64,000 bases of DNA from Peptococcaceae bacterium 1198_IL3148 (GCA_036763105.1 JBAIYS010000012.1:38850-102849), one strand, 5' to 3'; positions 47,257 through 58,800 are shown, counted from the first letter of the stretch. The notes: generated by a model from the sequence alone, not told the origin. Translations and numbers: made by a program.

Positions 47257-48180
47257 ATGTCGATTATTCACAGGCTTGATGTTGAAGCCACAGATGCCGG
47301 TCTGCGATTAGATAAATATTTGTCCCAAGAATTGGACAATTTCACTCGCTCGTATATTCAAAAATTGTTGGCAGACGGACAGGTGACCGTTAATAACCAT
47401 AAGCAAAAGGCCAGTTATAAAGTGCAGACGGGGGATGAAATTATTTTACAACAACCAGACCCCGTTGAACTTACTGTAGAACCAGAAAATATTCCCCTGG
47501 ATATTTGTTACCAAGATGCTGATGTAATTGTGGTCAATAAGCCCCGAGGAATGGTGGTACATCCCGCCGAAGGAAATTATTCGGGAACGCTGGTAAACGC
47601 ACTTTTATATCACTGTCAGGACTTGTCCGGTATTAATGGCATATTGCGGCCGGGCATTGTACACCGCATTGATAAAGACACCACCGGGTTATTGATGGTG
47701 GCTAAAAATGATGCTGCCCATTTGAACTTAGCTAAACAATTAAAGGATCACACAGTTACCCGGCGATATTCAGCCTTGGTGATGGGCAACATCAAAATAG
47801 ATAGTGGTACCATTGATGCACCCATTGGCCGGGACCCTAAGGATAGGCAGAAGATGGCAGTGATTGATAAAAATTCAAAACCAGCGATTACCCATTATAC
47901 CGTAACTAACCGTTATGGCCAGTACACTCAGGTGGAATGCCGTTTAGAGACTGGGCGTACCCATCAGATTAGGGTGCATATGGCCTACATTAAACACCCA
48001 GTTGTGGGTGATGCTAAATATGGCGGCAATGTTAAGCAGTTTAAACTGAACGGTCAGCTTTTACATGCTGCGGTTTTAGGATTTACACATCCAGTTACCG
48101 GTGAGTATTTAGAGTTTCGGGCCCCACTGCCGGATGATTTTCGAGCGGTGCTACGTCAATTGGCTAACGGAAGTAACTGA
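47257..48180 (+). CDS. rluD: 23S rRNA pseudouridine synthase, RluD family
   Basis: A 307-residue RluA/RluD-type enzyme with an N-terminal S4 domain (RLDKYLSQELDNFTRSYIQK) and the catalytic HRIDKDTTGLLMVAKND motif; RTHQIRVHMAYIKHPVVGD follows. It isomerises uridines in helix 69 or related sites. lspA-rluD adjacency is common in Firmicutes. GGGGGAA lies in the end of lspA. Its 3' end overlaps the convergent DUF441 gene by 17 bp. Confidence 0.94.
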   Translation: MSIIHRLDVEATDAGLRLDKYLSQELDNFTRSYIQKLLADGQVTVNNHKQKASYKVQTGDEIILQQPDPVELTVEPENIPLDICYQDADVIVVNKPRGMVVHPAEGNYSGTLVNALLYHCQDLSGINGILRPGIVHRIDKDTTGLLMVAKNDAAHLNLAKQLKDHTVTRRYSALVMGNIKIDSGTIDAPIGRDPKDRQKMAVIDKNSKPAITHYTVTNRYGQYTQVECRLETGRTHQIRVHMAYIKHPVVGDAKYGGNVKQFKLNGQLLHAAVLGFTHPVTGEYLEFRAPLPDDFRAVLRQLANGSN

Positions 48181-48601
48181 ATACTTCTAGAAATAAGGCC
48201 GCTACACCGGCGGCCATCAATGGACCGACTGGTTGTCCATTAAAGAATACAATGCCAATAATTGAGCCCAACACTAACCCAAAAATTATTTCCGGATCAA
48301 TTTGTAGCAGCTTTAGCCCGTGTTGGTTTAAGTGGGTGGCTAATGCACCGCCAATGATGGCCATAATTCCTGGCAGTGAAGTTAGGTTATATATTAAATC
48401 TTTCTCGGTAACTTTGCCTGTGGCCATGGGCACTAAAATAGAAAGCAATAAAAAAAGCAAACCTAACTCCAGCCCTCTTTTCTCCAAGAGCGGGAATATA
48501 AAATTTATATTAGAGAGTTTAAAAATTAGTAACACACAAGCTGCGGTGGCAATAAGGTTTGAGCGGGAGATAATGCCAATCAATAATAGTGCCACCAACA
48601 T
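48164..48601 (-). CDS. DUF441 membrane protein (YeaL family)
   Basis: A 145-residue protein with four to five hydrophobic segments and the DUF441 pattern: KRGLELGLLFLLLSILVPMA, then ATGK, LTSLPGIMAIIGGALATHLN, and FFNGQPVGPLMAAGVAALFL. The function is unknown. ATG at 48601 was chosen because GAGAGGTG lies upstream; the frame could start at 48616. Confidence 0.88.
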   Translation of the reverse strand: MLVALLLIGIISRSNLIATAACVLLIFKLSNINFIFPLLEKRGLELGLLFLLLSILVPMATGKVTEKDLIYNLTSLPGIMAIIGGALATHLNQHGLKLLQIDPEIIFGLVLGSIIGIVFFNGQPVGPLMAAGVAALFLEVFSYFR

Positions 48602-48725
48602 GATTTCACCTCTCAAGTAACTTCGCCTCTCCCAAATGTGTTTGTCTAAACTATATGCAATTGTATCACTGTTACATAACTAAAAAATATAACTAGACAA
48701 ATTACAACATTACTCTATTAAACGC

Positions 48726-48754
48726 AACAAACCGCCTGGCCATGGCGGTTTGTT
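48726..48754 (-). terminator. Hairpin after comA
   Basis: AACAAACCGCC and GGCGGTTTGTT form a perfect 11-bp stem with a 7-base loop, 28 bases past the comA stop. The U-tract is weak. Confidence 0.65.
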
Positions 48755-48781
48755 ATCGGTTGCCGGCAACCGGTTTGGTGG

Positions 48782-49585
48782 CTATCTACAGACGGAAATC
48801 AACGTGTCTGCCCGTAGGCCCACCCGTAGTGCTTCTAACGCTAATACTTCATGGGCATTAATGTTGCCCAAATTTACATTGGGACCAAAGCGTAGAATCA
48901 ACTCTTGTTGTTGATCCTTAATTGGAGCCTCCCAAATTAGAACCGATGGATCCGGAAGTGCTGCCACCAGTTCTTCCATTTCAGTAACAATCATTTTGCC
49001 CGTAGAATCATAAAGGCCAACTCCTTTTCCGGATTCACGGCCTTCGACAATTACATTTTGAGCACCGTAATTGATATCTGACATTACTTGTTGAATTAAA
49101 TGACTAAGTGGTGTACGGGTATGGGGATCTTTTTTGCCCACTTCTGTTAGCACGTATAGGTCCATTTCCGCTGCTTTGTTAATGGCCTTAGCCCTAACCT
49201 CATCCTCCAGTATGACGGTACCATCTGAAATTTCTACACCGGAAAATCCTAGTTTTTTGACAGTGGTTAAATATTGATCCAATTTATTTTGTAGAATTGC
49301 CACTTCCAAAAAGGTGCCGCCTGGGTAGATGTCTACGTTGTAAGAGCGCACTAAATTAATTTTTTCTTCCAACAAGTCACTATCGTACAGTGCTGAGGTG
49401 CCAAAACCCAGCTTAACAAAATCGATATAAGCACTACCTAAGTTAAGCAAGTCTCTGGTTTCACCTAATCCTAGTCCTTTGTCAATTATCATCGTCAGAC
49501 CGTTTCTTCTAGGTTTGCTATTACGATCTCCGAGGGGGAATTTTAAAAAACCCATCCATGTGTTGTTACCCCAACTTTCGGTCAT
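48782..49585 (-). CDS. comA: Phosphosulfolactate synthase
   Basis: A 267-residue TIM-barrel protein that joins phosphoenolpyruvate and sulfite to give (2R)-phospho-3-sulfolactate. Family stretches include GLTMIIDKGLGLGETRDLL, VKLGFGTSALY, YPGGTFLEVAI, and VIVEGRESGKGVGLYD. In methanogens this starts coenzyme M synthesis; in Bacillus a homologue is tied to sulfolactate in spores. ATG at 49585 follows AAAGGAG by 8 bases. The other genes for coenzyme M or sulfolactate are not in this window. A nested hairpin leader lies directly upstream. Confidence 0.88.
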   Translation of the reverse strand: MTESWGNNTWMGFLKFPLGDRNSKPRRNGLTMIIDKGLGLGETRDLLNLGSAYIDFVKLGFGTSALYDSDLLEEKINLVRSYNVDIYPGGTFLEVAILQNKLDQYLTTVKKLGFSGVEISDGTVILEDEVRAKAINKAAEMDLYVLTEVGKKDPHTRTPLSHLIQQVMSDINYGAQNVIVEGRESGKGVGLYDSTGKMIVTEMEELVAALPDPSVLIWEAPIKDQQQELILRFGPNVNLGNINAHEVLALEALRVGLRADTLISVCR

Positions 49586-49600
49586 TTTCACAGCTCCTTT

Positions 49601-49664
49601 CACGGGTTAAAATCACCTGTATTACTACAGGTGACTTCTGGCACCTCCTGAATTAAAACCCGTG
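49601..49664 (-). promoter_or_regulatory. Nested inverted-repeat leader of comA (candidate structured RNA)
   Basis: On the minus strand CACGGGTT (49657-49664) pairs with AACCCGTG (49601-49608) as an outer 8-bp stem. It encloses TCACCTGTA/TACAGGTGA, a perfect 9-bp hairpin with a 4-base loop (49613-49634). A GGAGGTG segment in between could alternatively pair with CACCT. The outer stem ends right at the AAAGGAG site of comA. No known riboswitch class was recognised; it could be an RNA switch or protein-binding site. Confidence 0.5.
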
Positions 49665-49714
49665 ATTGTGATTAATTCCTCTAGCAGTAGTGTATTCGCA
49701 ACAACCGTTATCGG

Positions 49715-51142
49715 TTACTGGTTATTGGGCTGCCCATTTATTACCTCTTCCTCCAGTTGTTGGTTGGGCAAGGGTTTCTTGGCTGGGTTAACTATTGGAG
49801 AAACAATGGTGGTATTGCCTTTGGGTGAAACATAGACTAGTAACCCGCCTGCGGCTTCATTGTCCTTTTGATCTGATGTTGATTGCGGTGGGTTAATCTT
49901 TTCCCTTTTTGTTTCCTGCGGTTTACCACTGGGTTTTTCCTTTGCTGCCTCTTGAATGGCAGTAACTTTAATAAAGAAAAAAGCCAGCAGAGCAGCAACC
50001 ACTGCCAATCCGGTGGCGCTCCAAAACATCACAGATCTGCCGATATCCATCAGCCAGCCAAAGATTGGTGGGCCAAAGGCCACACCAAAGAATCGGACGC
50101 TACCATAAAGGGAAGTGACCATGCCCCGTTGATCAGTGGCGGTGGAACTGGTAATTAGCATATTTAAGCAGGGTAATACCAAGCCGGTGCCAATGCCTGC
50201 CAACGAGATGAGGGCAAAGAAAAGATAAATATTTTCAAACAGTGGTAATAGGCCCATAGAAATGGCAATGATAACTAAACCGGCTACCACTAAAGTTTTC
50301 ATCAATTTTACGCGCTTGTTAATAAACATACCCGTTAAGTAGGATGTGGTACTCATAAACAGTACCGGAATAGCCAATGCGGCCCCTTTGATGACCCCAT
50401 CCATTTTTAATTCTCTTTCTAGGTAGTCCGATAAGAAGAATAAGACACCAAAAATAATGGATAATGCTGTAGCACCGGCCAAAAAACAAGATAATAATAG
50501 GGGAGCTTTATTTTTAAAGATAGTTTTAATTGAACTGACATATTTTTTAAAACGTGGTGGTTCCTTTTGCTGTTTAGGTTCTTTAACCAAGAACCACATG
50601 CCAAGCACTACAGGAATAACCACTGCTGGAAAAAAAATAAAAGCGCCATACCAAAAAATTGTTCCAATCAGTGCACCAAGTATAGGACTGATCACTTTAC
50701 CCATACCGTTGGAAGCTTCAATAACGCCTAAAGATTTGGCCCGCTCTTTGCCTCGCCAAAGGTCGCCACACAACGCCATAGCTATCGGTGCAGTACCTGC
50801 GGCACCGATGCCTTGGATTACACGGCCAACAAGAATCACTGTATAAGCATTCCCTTTTAAAAAAATGGCTGCCAACCCTGCTATAACGCCACCGAGACCA
50901 TACAGTATTAACGCTGGAATAATTACTTTTTTGCGGCCAAAACGGTCAGACAAAAAACCAGCCAGCGGAATTACTATTCCTGCTGGTATGGAAAATAACG
51001 TAATTAACAAACTGGCCTGTACTTTGGTTATATTTAAGGCATTTTCTATTGCCGGAAGCACAGGTATAAGTAAAGAATTACCCAAAACCATGATTAATGG
51101 AACGCCAGCCAATGCGGGCAAGGCAAATTTTGATACTTTCAT
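49715..51142 (-). CDS. Major facilitator superfamily transporter, DHA1-type
   Basis: A 475-residue protein with 12 predicted membrane segments, the MFS loop motif GFLSDRFGRKK after TM2, and the antiporter-like VGRVIQGIGAAGTAPIAMAL segment. The hydrophilic C-terminal tail of about 75 residues (PSGKPQETKREKINPPQSTS) is longer than usual. The likely role is export of a drug or metabolite; the substrate is unknown. ATG at 51142 follows AGGAAGG. comA lies downstream on the same strand, so sulfonate export is a thinkable but unproven role. Confidence 0.88.
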   Translation of the reverse strand: MKVSKFALPALAGVPLIMVLGNSLLIPVLPAIENALNITKVQASLLITLFSIPAGIVIPLAGFLSDRFGRKKVIIPALILYGLGGVIAGLAAIFLKGNAYTVILVGRVIQGIGAAGTAPIAMALCGDLWRGKERAKSLGVIEASNGMGKVISPILGALIGTIFWYGAFIFFPAVVIPVVLGMWFLVKEPKQQKEPPRFKKYVSSIKTIFKNKAPLLLSCFLAGATALSIIFGVLFFLSDYLERELKMDGVIKGAALAIPVLFMSTTSYLTGMFINKRVKLMKTLVVAGLVIIAISMGLLPLFENIYLFFALISLAGIGTGLVLPCLNMLITSSTATDQRGMVTSLYGSVRFFGVAFGPPIFGWLMDIGRSVMFWSATGLAVVAALLAFFFIKVTAIQEAAKEKPSGKPQETKREKINPPQSTSDQKDNEAAGGLLVYVSPKGNTTIVSPIVNPAKKPLPNQQLEEEVINGQPNNQ

Positions 51143-51265
51143 ACCGCACCTTCCTTTCAATATTCACCTACCTATTTTTCCACGGTATTAATAAGGTATT
51201 CATTTTAAATGGACTGGCAGCATATTAAATTGAGTAGGTAATTTTTGAAAAAGGAGGATGCGGTA

Positions 51266-51541
51266 TTGTTCCATGTTTTTGATAAAATTATATTTAGTAT
51301 GGCTGCAATGAGGTTTTTATCATCAATGATTGAATTTTCGGCGGCGTTGCTAATGCTAAAATTTAATCGAGTAGAAACTGCTTTAAAAATAAACGCGGTC
51401 TTAGCTTTGATTGGACCCACAATAATGATCATTGTTACTTCACTGGGAATAATTGGTTTGGCCGGCAAAATTCCAGTTAGTAAAATGCTGTTTATAGTTG
51501 CCGGGGTGACACTAATTTTTGTGGGGGTGAGCAGAAACTAA
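51266..51541 (+). CDS. yqhV: YqhV-like DUF2619 membrane protein
   Basis: A 91-residue protein with three membrane segments and the DUF2619 pattern (MAAMRFLSSMIEFSAALLML, LKFNRVETALKINAVLALIG). Bacillus YqhV is sporulation-associated and of unknown function. The start TTG at 51266 lies 8 bases after GGAGG (51253-51257); the frame opens at 51245, which would put that site inside the gene. It is divergent from the MFS gene. Confidence 0.85.
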   Translation: MFHVFDKIIFSMAAMRFLSSMIEFSAALLMLKFNRVETALKINAVLALIGPTIMIIVTSLGIIGLAGKIPVSKMLFIVAGVTLIFVGVSRN

Positions 51542-51547
51542 TTCAAC

Positions 51548-51601
51548 CAATTTTGAATTCTGAATTATGAATTTTGAATGGTTAGTTTCTAATTCATAAT
51601 T
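51548..51601. repeat. AT-rich dispersed repeat (copy 3)
   Basis: AATTTTGAATTCTGAATTAT, then GAATTTTGAATGGTTAGTTT and CTAATTCATAATTG. It aligns with the reverse complement of copy 2 at 40329-40410. It fills the gap between yqhV and the pyr promoter. Confidence 0.75.
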
Positions 51602-51630
51602 GCTCTTCAATAATTGCTTTTAAAATGTTC

Positions 51631-51658
51631 TTGACTCCAACTATAGTAATACTATAAA
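51631..51658 (+). promoter_or_regulatory. Promoter of the pyr operon
   Basis: TTGACT (51631-51636) and TATAAA (51653-51658) with a 16-base spacer. Transcription near 51665 gives a leader that begins just before the PyrR-binding hairpin. Confidence 0.72.
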
Positions 51659-51684
51659 CTGTAAACAGTGGAAAACACCTTTAA

Positions 51685-52345
<661 letters not shown>

Positions 52346-52363
52346 GTCTGTTTTCCTTTTAAA

Positions 52364-52452
52364 TTGACCCCGTGAGGTCAGCAAAGGAAGGACTGAGTTT
52401 ATGGTTCTTTTTTTGCTGACCTCGACCCAGGCAACTGGGCCGAGGTTTTTTT
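52364..52452 (+). promoter_or_regulatory. PyrR attenuator 2, between pyrR and pyrB
   Basis: GACCCCGTGAGGTC (52366-52379) forms a short hairpin like the PyrR-binding loop. It is followed by a strong terminator, CCTCGACCCAG with CTGGGCCGAGG and seven T residues (52420-52452). GGTCAGC and GCTGACC can pair as the antiterminator. This places a second UMP-dependent control point before the biosynthetic genes. Confidence 0.86.
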
Positions 52453-52521
52453 ATATCAAGAATAAGTATAAATTTTGGTAAATAATTGACGAGGGGCTCA
52501 GCTCCGAAAGGTGGGTTAGAT

Positions 52522-53460
52522 TTGGGCTTACAGAGTAAACACATGTTAGGGCTACAGCATGCATCAGCTGACGACATTTTAGCAATCCTGGATACTGCTA
52601 AAGCAATGAAAGGCATTATTAAAAGAAAAATTAAAAAAGTACCCACCCTCAGGGGGCGTACTGTGGTGACGGTGTTTTATGAAAACAGTACCAGAACTCG
52701 CACATCCTTTGATTTGGCCGCTAAGTATTTGAGTGCTGATACCGTGGGTGTCAGTGCTTCTAATAGTAGTGTGCAAAAGGGAGAGTCATTATCAGACACT
52801 GCATTGACGATAGAAGCCATGGGAGCCGATGTGGTGGTGCTGAGACACCCGGCATCTGGGGCAGCGGAATTGCTCACTAACTATGTTAATTGCTCGGTGA
52901 TTAATGCTGGCGATGGCATGCACGAGCACCCTACCCAAGGGCTGTTGGATATGTTCACTATGTTGGAATATAAAGGTTCCTTTGCAGGCTTGAAGGTGGC
53001 CATCATTGGCGATATTTTGCACAGTCGGGTGGTTCGCTCAAATATTTGGGGATTAACTAAATTGGGGGCGGAGGTACGGGTGGCGGGACCGGCCACACTG
53101 TTGCCACCGGAGATGGAAAAGATGGGAGTAAAGGTTTACACAAGGGTGGAAGAAGCCTTAGCAGATGTGGATGTAATTAATGTATTGCGTATTCAATTGG
53201 AACGGCAAAAGCAGGGACTTTTTCCTAGCCTGCGGGAATATGCTCAGTTGTATGGTATTAACCAAGAACGGTTAAAGTTGGCTAAAGCGGATGCCATCGT
53301 TATGCACCCTGGGCCGATGAATCGGGGCGTGGAAATTGCTGATGATGTGGCAGACTGCAGTCAATCGGTAATAAATGAACAGGTAACCAATGGAGTGGCG
53401 GTACGGATGGCGCTGTTGTATTTACTGACGGGGGGTGAAGCCGTTGCAACTTCTAATTAA
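52522..53460 (+). CDS. pyrB: Aspartate carbamoyltransferase catalytic subunit
   Basis: A 312-residue ATCase catalytic chain. The carbamoyl-phosphate site is [19 protein letters not shown], followed by [11 protein letters not shown], and [12 protein letters not shown] near the end. No pyrI is present, so it belongs to the unregulated trimeric type. The start TTG at 52522 lies 6 bases after AAAGGTGGG; the frame opens earlier at 52486 without support. It overlaps pyrC. Confidence 0.96.
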   Translation: MGLQSKHMLGLQHASADDILAILDTAKAMKGIIKRKIKKVPTLRGRTVVTVFYENSTRTRTSFDLAAKYLSADTVGVSASNSSVQKGESLSDTALTIEAMGADVVVLRHPASGAAELLTNYVNCSVINAGDGMHEHPTQGLLDMFTMLEYKGSFAGLKVAIIGDILHSRVVRSNIWGLTKLGAEVRVAGPATLLPPEMEKMGVKVYTRVEEALADVDVINVLRIQLERQKQGLFPSLREYAQLYGINQERLKLAKADAIVMHPGPMNRGVEIADDVADCSQSVINEQVTNGVAVRMALLYLLTGGEAVATSN

Positions 53461-54733
53461 GGGCGGCAATCTAGTTAATACAGAAAAGTTAACCATAGAG
53501 AAGGCCGATGTGCTAATAAATGATGGTGTCATTACCGCCATCAGTGAACAATTACCAATTAACGGGGCGGAGGTTATTGAGGCAGCGGATAAACTGGTTT
53601 GTCCGGGGTTAATTGATATGCATGTGCATTTGCGGGAACCGGGATTTGAAGCCAAAGAAACTATTGCCACCGGCACTAGGGCGGCGGCAATGGGTGGCTT
53701 TACGGCGGTGGCCTGCATGCCCAATACCAACCCAATTGTCGATAATGCTGCGGTGGTGCGGTCCATTTTAGAACTTGTTCGGGCGGAGGGGGTAGTGAAG
53801 GTTTATCCCATTGCCGCCATTACCAAAGGCTCTAAAGGGGCAGAAATCACTGAGATGGGCGATTTGAAGGAAGCCGGAGCCATTGCACTATCCGATGATG
53901 GGCAACCGGTTAGCGACTCTGGGGTAATGCGCCGGGGTATGCAATACGCCCACATGTTAGGATTGCCTGTGATATCCCACAGTGAGGACAAATCGTTGGC
54001 AGCGGAAGGGGCAATGCATGAAGGTTACTACAGCACGGTGCTGGGACTCAAGGGTATTCCGGCGGCAGCGGAGGAAGTGATGGTGGCCAGAGATATTTTG
54101 CTGGCGGAAAACACTGGCTGCCGGTTGCACTTGGCCCATATCAGTACTGCTGGTTCGGTTGAACTGGTGCGGCAGGCGAAACGCAGAGGAGTGAAGGTCA
54201 CCTGTGAAGTGACACCACATCATTTTACCCTAACCGATGCCGATGTGGTGGGCTACAACACCGCCACCAAAGTAAATCCACCCTTACGGACAGCAGCGGA
54301 TGTGGCGGCGGTTAAAGAAGGTTTGGCTGACGGCACCATAGATGTCATTGCCACTGATCATGCGCCCCATACTGCCGAAGAAAAGGCGGTGGAATACCAA
54401 TACGCTCCCTTCGGTCTGGTGGGGTTAGAAACCGCTGTGGGGCTGGTGTTCACTGAATTGGTGGCTCCGGGAGTACTGACAGCGGCCCAAGCCATTGCTA
54501 AGCTAAGCTGTATGCCAGCGGCAGTGTTGGCAGTGCCCGGCGGTAAATTAGCGGTGGGTGAAAGGGCGGATATTACTATTATTGATCCAGAGCGCAAAGA
54601 AAAAGTTGATCCCACAGGGTTCGCCAGCAAAAGTAAAAATAGTCCCTTTGTTGGTAGAGTGCTAAAAGGACTTCCGGTAGTAACGATGGTTAACGGAAAA
54701 ATTGTGATGAAGGATAGACGATTAACTATCTAG
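53444..54733 (+). CDS. pyrC: Dihydroorotase
   Basis: A 429-residue class I dihydroorotase. Metal ligands are in [30 protein letters not shown], and [12 protein letters not shown]. It closes carbamoyl-aspartate to dihydroorotate. TTG at 53444 is placed after GGGGGGTGA (53430-53438) and gives a 17-base overlap with pyrB; GTG at 53435 is the alternative. A 65-bp gap with a TATAAT-like box precedes carA. Confidence 0.95.
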   Translation: MQLLIKGGNLVNTEKLTIEKADVLINDGVITAISEQLPINGAEVIEAADKLVCPGLIDMHVHLREPGFEAKETIATGTRAAAMGGFTAVACMPNTNPIVDNAAVVRSILELVRAEGVVKVYPIAAITKGSKGAEITEMGDLKEAGAIALSDDGQPVSDSGVMRRGMQYAHMLGLPVISHSEDKSLAAEGAMHEGYYSTVLGLKGIPAAAEEVMVARDILLAENTGCRLHLAHISTAGSVELVRQAKRRGVKVTCEVTPHHFTLTDADVVGYNTATKVNPPLRTAADVAAVKEGLADGTIDVIATDHAPHTAEEKAVEYQYAPFGLVGLETAVGLVFTELVAPGVLTAAQAIAKLSCMPAAVLAVPGGKLAVGERADITIIDPERKEKVDPTGFASKSKNSPFVGRVLKGLPVVTMVNGKIVMKDRRLTI

Positions 54734-54798
54734 CGTAGAGCATAATTTTTATGTATAATTATTAAAAAATGTGTATAAACAAACGGAGGTCTTAAAAT

Positions 54799-55872
54799 AT
54801 GCAAGCGCTATTAGCATTAGAAAATGGTTCGATATTTAAAGGCAAAGCCTTTGGTGCCACTGGTGAGCGTTGGGGTGAGGTGGTATTTAACACCGGCATG
54901 ACCGGTTATCAAGAAGTATTAACAGATCCTTCCTATTGCGGCCAAATAGTGGTGATGACCTACCCGTTAATTGGCAACTATGGTATCAATAAAGATGATT
55001 TTGAAGCAAAAAGATCCTACGTCCGTGGCTTTGTGGTGCGGGAGGAATGTGATAAACCCAGTAACTGGCGGTCCAGCAATCAAGTCGGTGAATTTTTAGC
55101 CCGGGAAGGGGTTGTGGGCATATCTGGCATTGACACCCGAGCGTTGACGAGGACTATCAGAAATTATGGAACTATGCGGGCCATTATCAGTACCGAAGAA
55201 ACAGACCCAGCGGTGTTGGTGGAGCGGGCAAAGACAGTACCGCAACTAACTGGCCAGCAACTGGTGCCCACGGTGGCCACCAAAGAGCAGTACATTGTGC
55301 CGGGGACCGGTCACAAAGTGGCATTAATTGATTTTGGTGCGAAACAGAATATTGTGCGTCGCTTAAATGACCGAGACTGCGAAGTGGTGGTGTTGCCCCC
55401 CACCATCAGTGCCGAAGAAATACTGGCAATAAAGCCAGCCGGCTTGATGTTATCAAATGGACCGGGGGACCCGATGGATGTGCCCGGTGCAGTGGCCACA
55501 GTTAAACAACTAATCGGCAAGATGCCGATGTTTGGCATCTGCCTTGGCCATCAGGTGCTGGGATTGGCGCTGGGTGGCAAAACTTACAAACTTAAGTTTG
55601 GCCATCGGGGCGCTAACCATCCGGTGAAGGATTTGCGAACCGGGCGGGTTTACATTACTTCTCAAAACCACAGCTTTGCCATAGAGACTGACAGTTTGCC
55701 GGCAGATGTGGAAATTTCTCATATCAACCTAAATGACGACACGGTGGAGGGTTTAAGACATAAAACGCTGCCAATGTTTTCAGTTCAATATCATCCCGAG
55801 GCTGCTCCAGGGCCAGAGGATTCAGCTTACCTATTTGATCAGTTTATCGAACTAATGAATAATAATCAGTAA
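54799..55872 (+). CDS. carA: Carbamoyl-phosphate synthase small subunit
   Basis: A 357-residue glutamine amidotransferase subunit. The nucleophile Cys lies in [16 protein letters not shown] and the catalytic His/Glu in [15 protein letters not shown]. It passes ammonia from glutamine to CarB. CGGAGG is upstream of the ATG, and carB starts 20 bp after its stop. Confidence 0.97.
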   Translation: MQALLALENGSIFKGKAFGATGERWGEVVFNTGMTGYQEVLTDPSYCGQIVVMTYPLIGNYGINKDDFEAKRSYVRGFVVREECDKPSNWRSSNQVGEFLAREGVVGISGIDTRALTRTIRNYGTMRAIISTEETDPAVLVERAKTVPQLTGQQLVPTVATKEQYIVPGTGHKVALIDFGAKQNIVRRLNDRDCEVVVLPPTISAEEILAIKPAGLMLSNGPGDPMDVPGAVATVKQLIGKMPMFGICLGHQVLGLALGGKTYKLKFGHRGANHPVKDLRTGRVYITSQNHSFAIETDSLPADVEISHINLNDDTVEGLRHKTLPMFSVQYHPEAAPGPEDSAYLFDQFIELMNNNQ

Positions 55873-55892
55873 TTCAGAAAGGGAGGGCTTTG

Positions 55893-58800
55893 ATGCCACG
55901 TCGTAGCGATATTAAAAAAGTGTTAGTAATTGGATCCGGGCCAATTGTTATCGGACAGGCTGCGGAATTTGATTATGCGGGCACCCAAGCCTGTAGGGCA
56001 TTGAAAGAAGAGGGCCTAGAGGTGGTGCTGGTAAACTCTAACCCAGCCACAATTATGACTGATGTTCATATGGCGGACCGAGTATACATTGAACCGATAA
56101 CTGCTGAGTTCATCACTAGAATAATTGAGCAAGAAAAACCCGATGGTTTACTGCCCACGTTGGGTGGTCAGGTGGGATTGAATATGGCTATGCAATTAGC
56201 TGAAGCCGGTGTGCTGGATCGCACTGGTGTTAAGCTGTTGGGTACCCAGTTAACCGCCATTAAAAAGGCCGAAGATCGAGAAATGTTTAAAGCCATGATG
56301 GCAGAGCTAAATGAACCGGTGCCGGAAAGTGCCATTGTGGAATCCTTAGAAGAGGCCAAAGAATTTGCCAGCAAAGTTGGGTTCCCATTAATTGTGCGCC
56401 CGGCCTACACATTAGGGGGAACCGGTGGCGGCATGGTTAATAACGAAGAAGAACTGAAGGCCACCACCATTAAGGGATTAAAATATAGCTTGATTGGCCA
56501 AGTTTTAATAGAGCGTAGCGTTTCAGGATGGAAGGAAATTGAGTATGAAGTAATTCGAGATGGGGCTGACAACTGCATTACTGTTTGTAACATGGAAAAC
56601 TTTGATCCTGTGGGTGTGCATACCGGAGACAGCATTGTGGTGGCTCCTTCTCAAACACTGAGTGACCATGAGCACCAAATGCTGCGAAGTGCGTCTATAA
56701 AAATAATTAGAGCGCTGAAGATAGAAGGGGGCTGTAACGTACAGTTTGCCTTGGACCCTAACAGTTTTCAATACTATGTTATTGAGGTAAACCCCAGGGT
56801 TAGTCGTTCTTCGGCATTGGCATCAAAGGCCACCGGCTACCCAATCGCTAAAGTGGCTGCTAAAATCGCCATTGGTTTACGGCTGGATGAAATTAGAAAT
56901 GCAGTTACTGATAAAACCTACGCCTGTTTTGAACCAGCCCTTGACTATGTGGTGGTTAAATTTCCCCGTTGGCCCTTTGATAAGTTTACCATGGCTGACC
57001 GTCGATTAGGCACTCAAATGAAGGCCACCGGTGAAGTGATGTCCATTGGTCGTACCTTTGAGGCGGCATTGTTAAAGGCAGTGCGTTCGTTGGAAATTGG
57101 GTTGGATAGTTTGGAATTGCCGGTGCTAAAGTCACTGACATCTGAGCAACTGAGAGAAAAAGTATTAGCCTCCGATGACGAAAGGTTATTTGCTTTAGCC
57201 GAATCCATTGGCCGGGGAGTAACACTGGATGAATTACATCGGCTAACAAAAATTGATCACTGGTTCTTAAATTGCATCAAAAACATTATCCAATACGAAC
57301 AACAGATCAGTGCGGCCTATAGGGAGCAGCGGTTAACGGCGGACATGCTCAAGCAAGCTAAACAAATGGGCATTGCTGATGAACGGTTGGCCAAGTTGCT
57401 GGGTTTAACTTTAGTTGAGCTGCGGGAAATGCGCCGCAAACTGGCGATATTGCCCACCTATAAAATGGTGGATACCTGTGCAGCAGAGTTTGAGGCCATC
57501 ACCCCCTATTACTATTCCACCTATGAAATGGAAGACGAAGGGGTGGTAACGACCAATAATAAAGTGGTGGTGCTGGGGTCAGGACCAATCCGCATTGGTC
57601 AAGGGGTAGAGTTTGACTATTGCTCTGTACAATCGGTGTGGGCACTCCAAGAGGAGGGCATTGAAGCGGTAATTATCAACAACAACCCAGAAACGGTCAG
57701 TACCGATTTTGATACCGCTGATCGATTGTATTTTGAACCGCTATTACCTGGGGATGTACTGAACATTTTAGAAAAAGAAAAACCCGAGGGTGTCATTGTG
57801 CAGTTTGGCGGTCAAACAGCCATTAACTTGGCCCGGCCGTTGGAAGATGCCGGTTATAAGATTATTGGCACTTCGGTGGCAGACATCGATGCCGCTGAAG
57901 ATCGGGAGCGCTTTGATCAACTGCTGACCGAACTGGAAATTCCTAAGCCACCGGGGCGCACTGCCTTTTCGGTGGAAGAAGCTGATAAAATAGCCGCCGA
58001 AATCGGATTCCCAGTACTGATGCGTCCTTCCTATGTGCTGGGCGGTCGGGCCATGGAAATTGTCTATAATCGTCAGGACTTGTTAAATTACATGGCCACT
58101 GCGGTGAAGGTAACCCCGGAGCACCCAGTGTTGGTGGATAAGTATTTACTGGGCAAAGAATTAGAGGTTGATGCCATTAGTGATGGTGAGACGGTGTTGA
58201 TTCCAGGCATAATGGAACATGTGGAGCGGGCCGGAGTGCATTCGGGAGATAGCATTGCGGTGTATCCCCCCCAAACCATCAGTTTTCGCAATCAACGGTT
58301 AATTGTGGACTATACCACCCAGTTGGCCAAAGCCTTGAAGGTTAAAGGGATGATCAACATTCAATATGTACTGCACAACGATCAGTTGTATGTACTGGAG
58401 GTTAACCCCCGTTCCAGCCGTACGGTGCCCTTTTTAAGTAAAATTACCGGTATTCCGATGGTTAAACTGGCCACTAAATGTGCGTTGGGGCAAAAATTAA
58501 CCGATATGGGTTACCGGGGTGGCTTAGCGCCTGAAACCAAGGTGATTGGGGTAAAAGCACCGGTGTTCTCCTTCGCCAAATTGCTGGATGTAGATATTTC
58601 ACTGGGGCCAGAGATGAAATCCACCGGTGAAGTGATGGGTGTAGATTACGATTACAAGCTGGCACTGTACAAAGCGTTGGTGGCTTCGGGAAGCAATTTT
58701 CCCTCCCGGGGTACGGTGCTTATCACAGTGGCAGATAAGGATAAACCGGAAGCGGTGACCATTGCTAGGGAACTGTTGGAGCAGGGCTATAGTATTTGTG

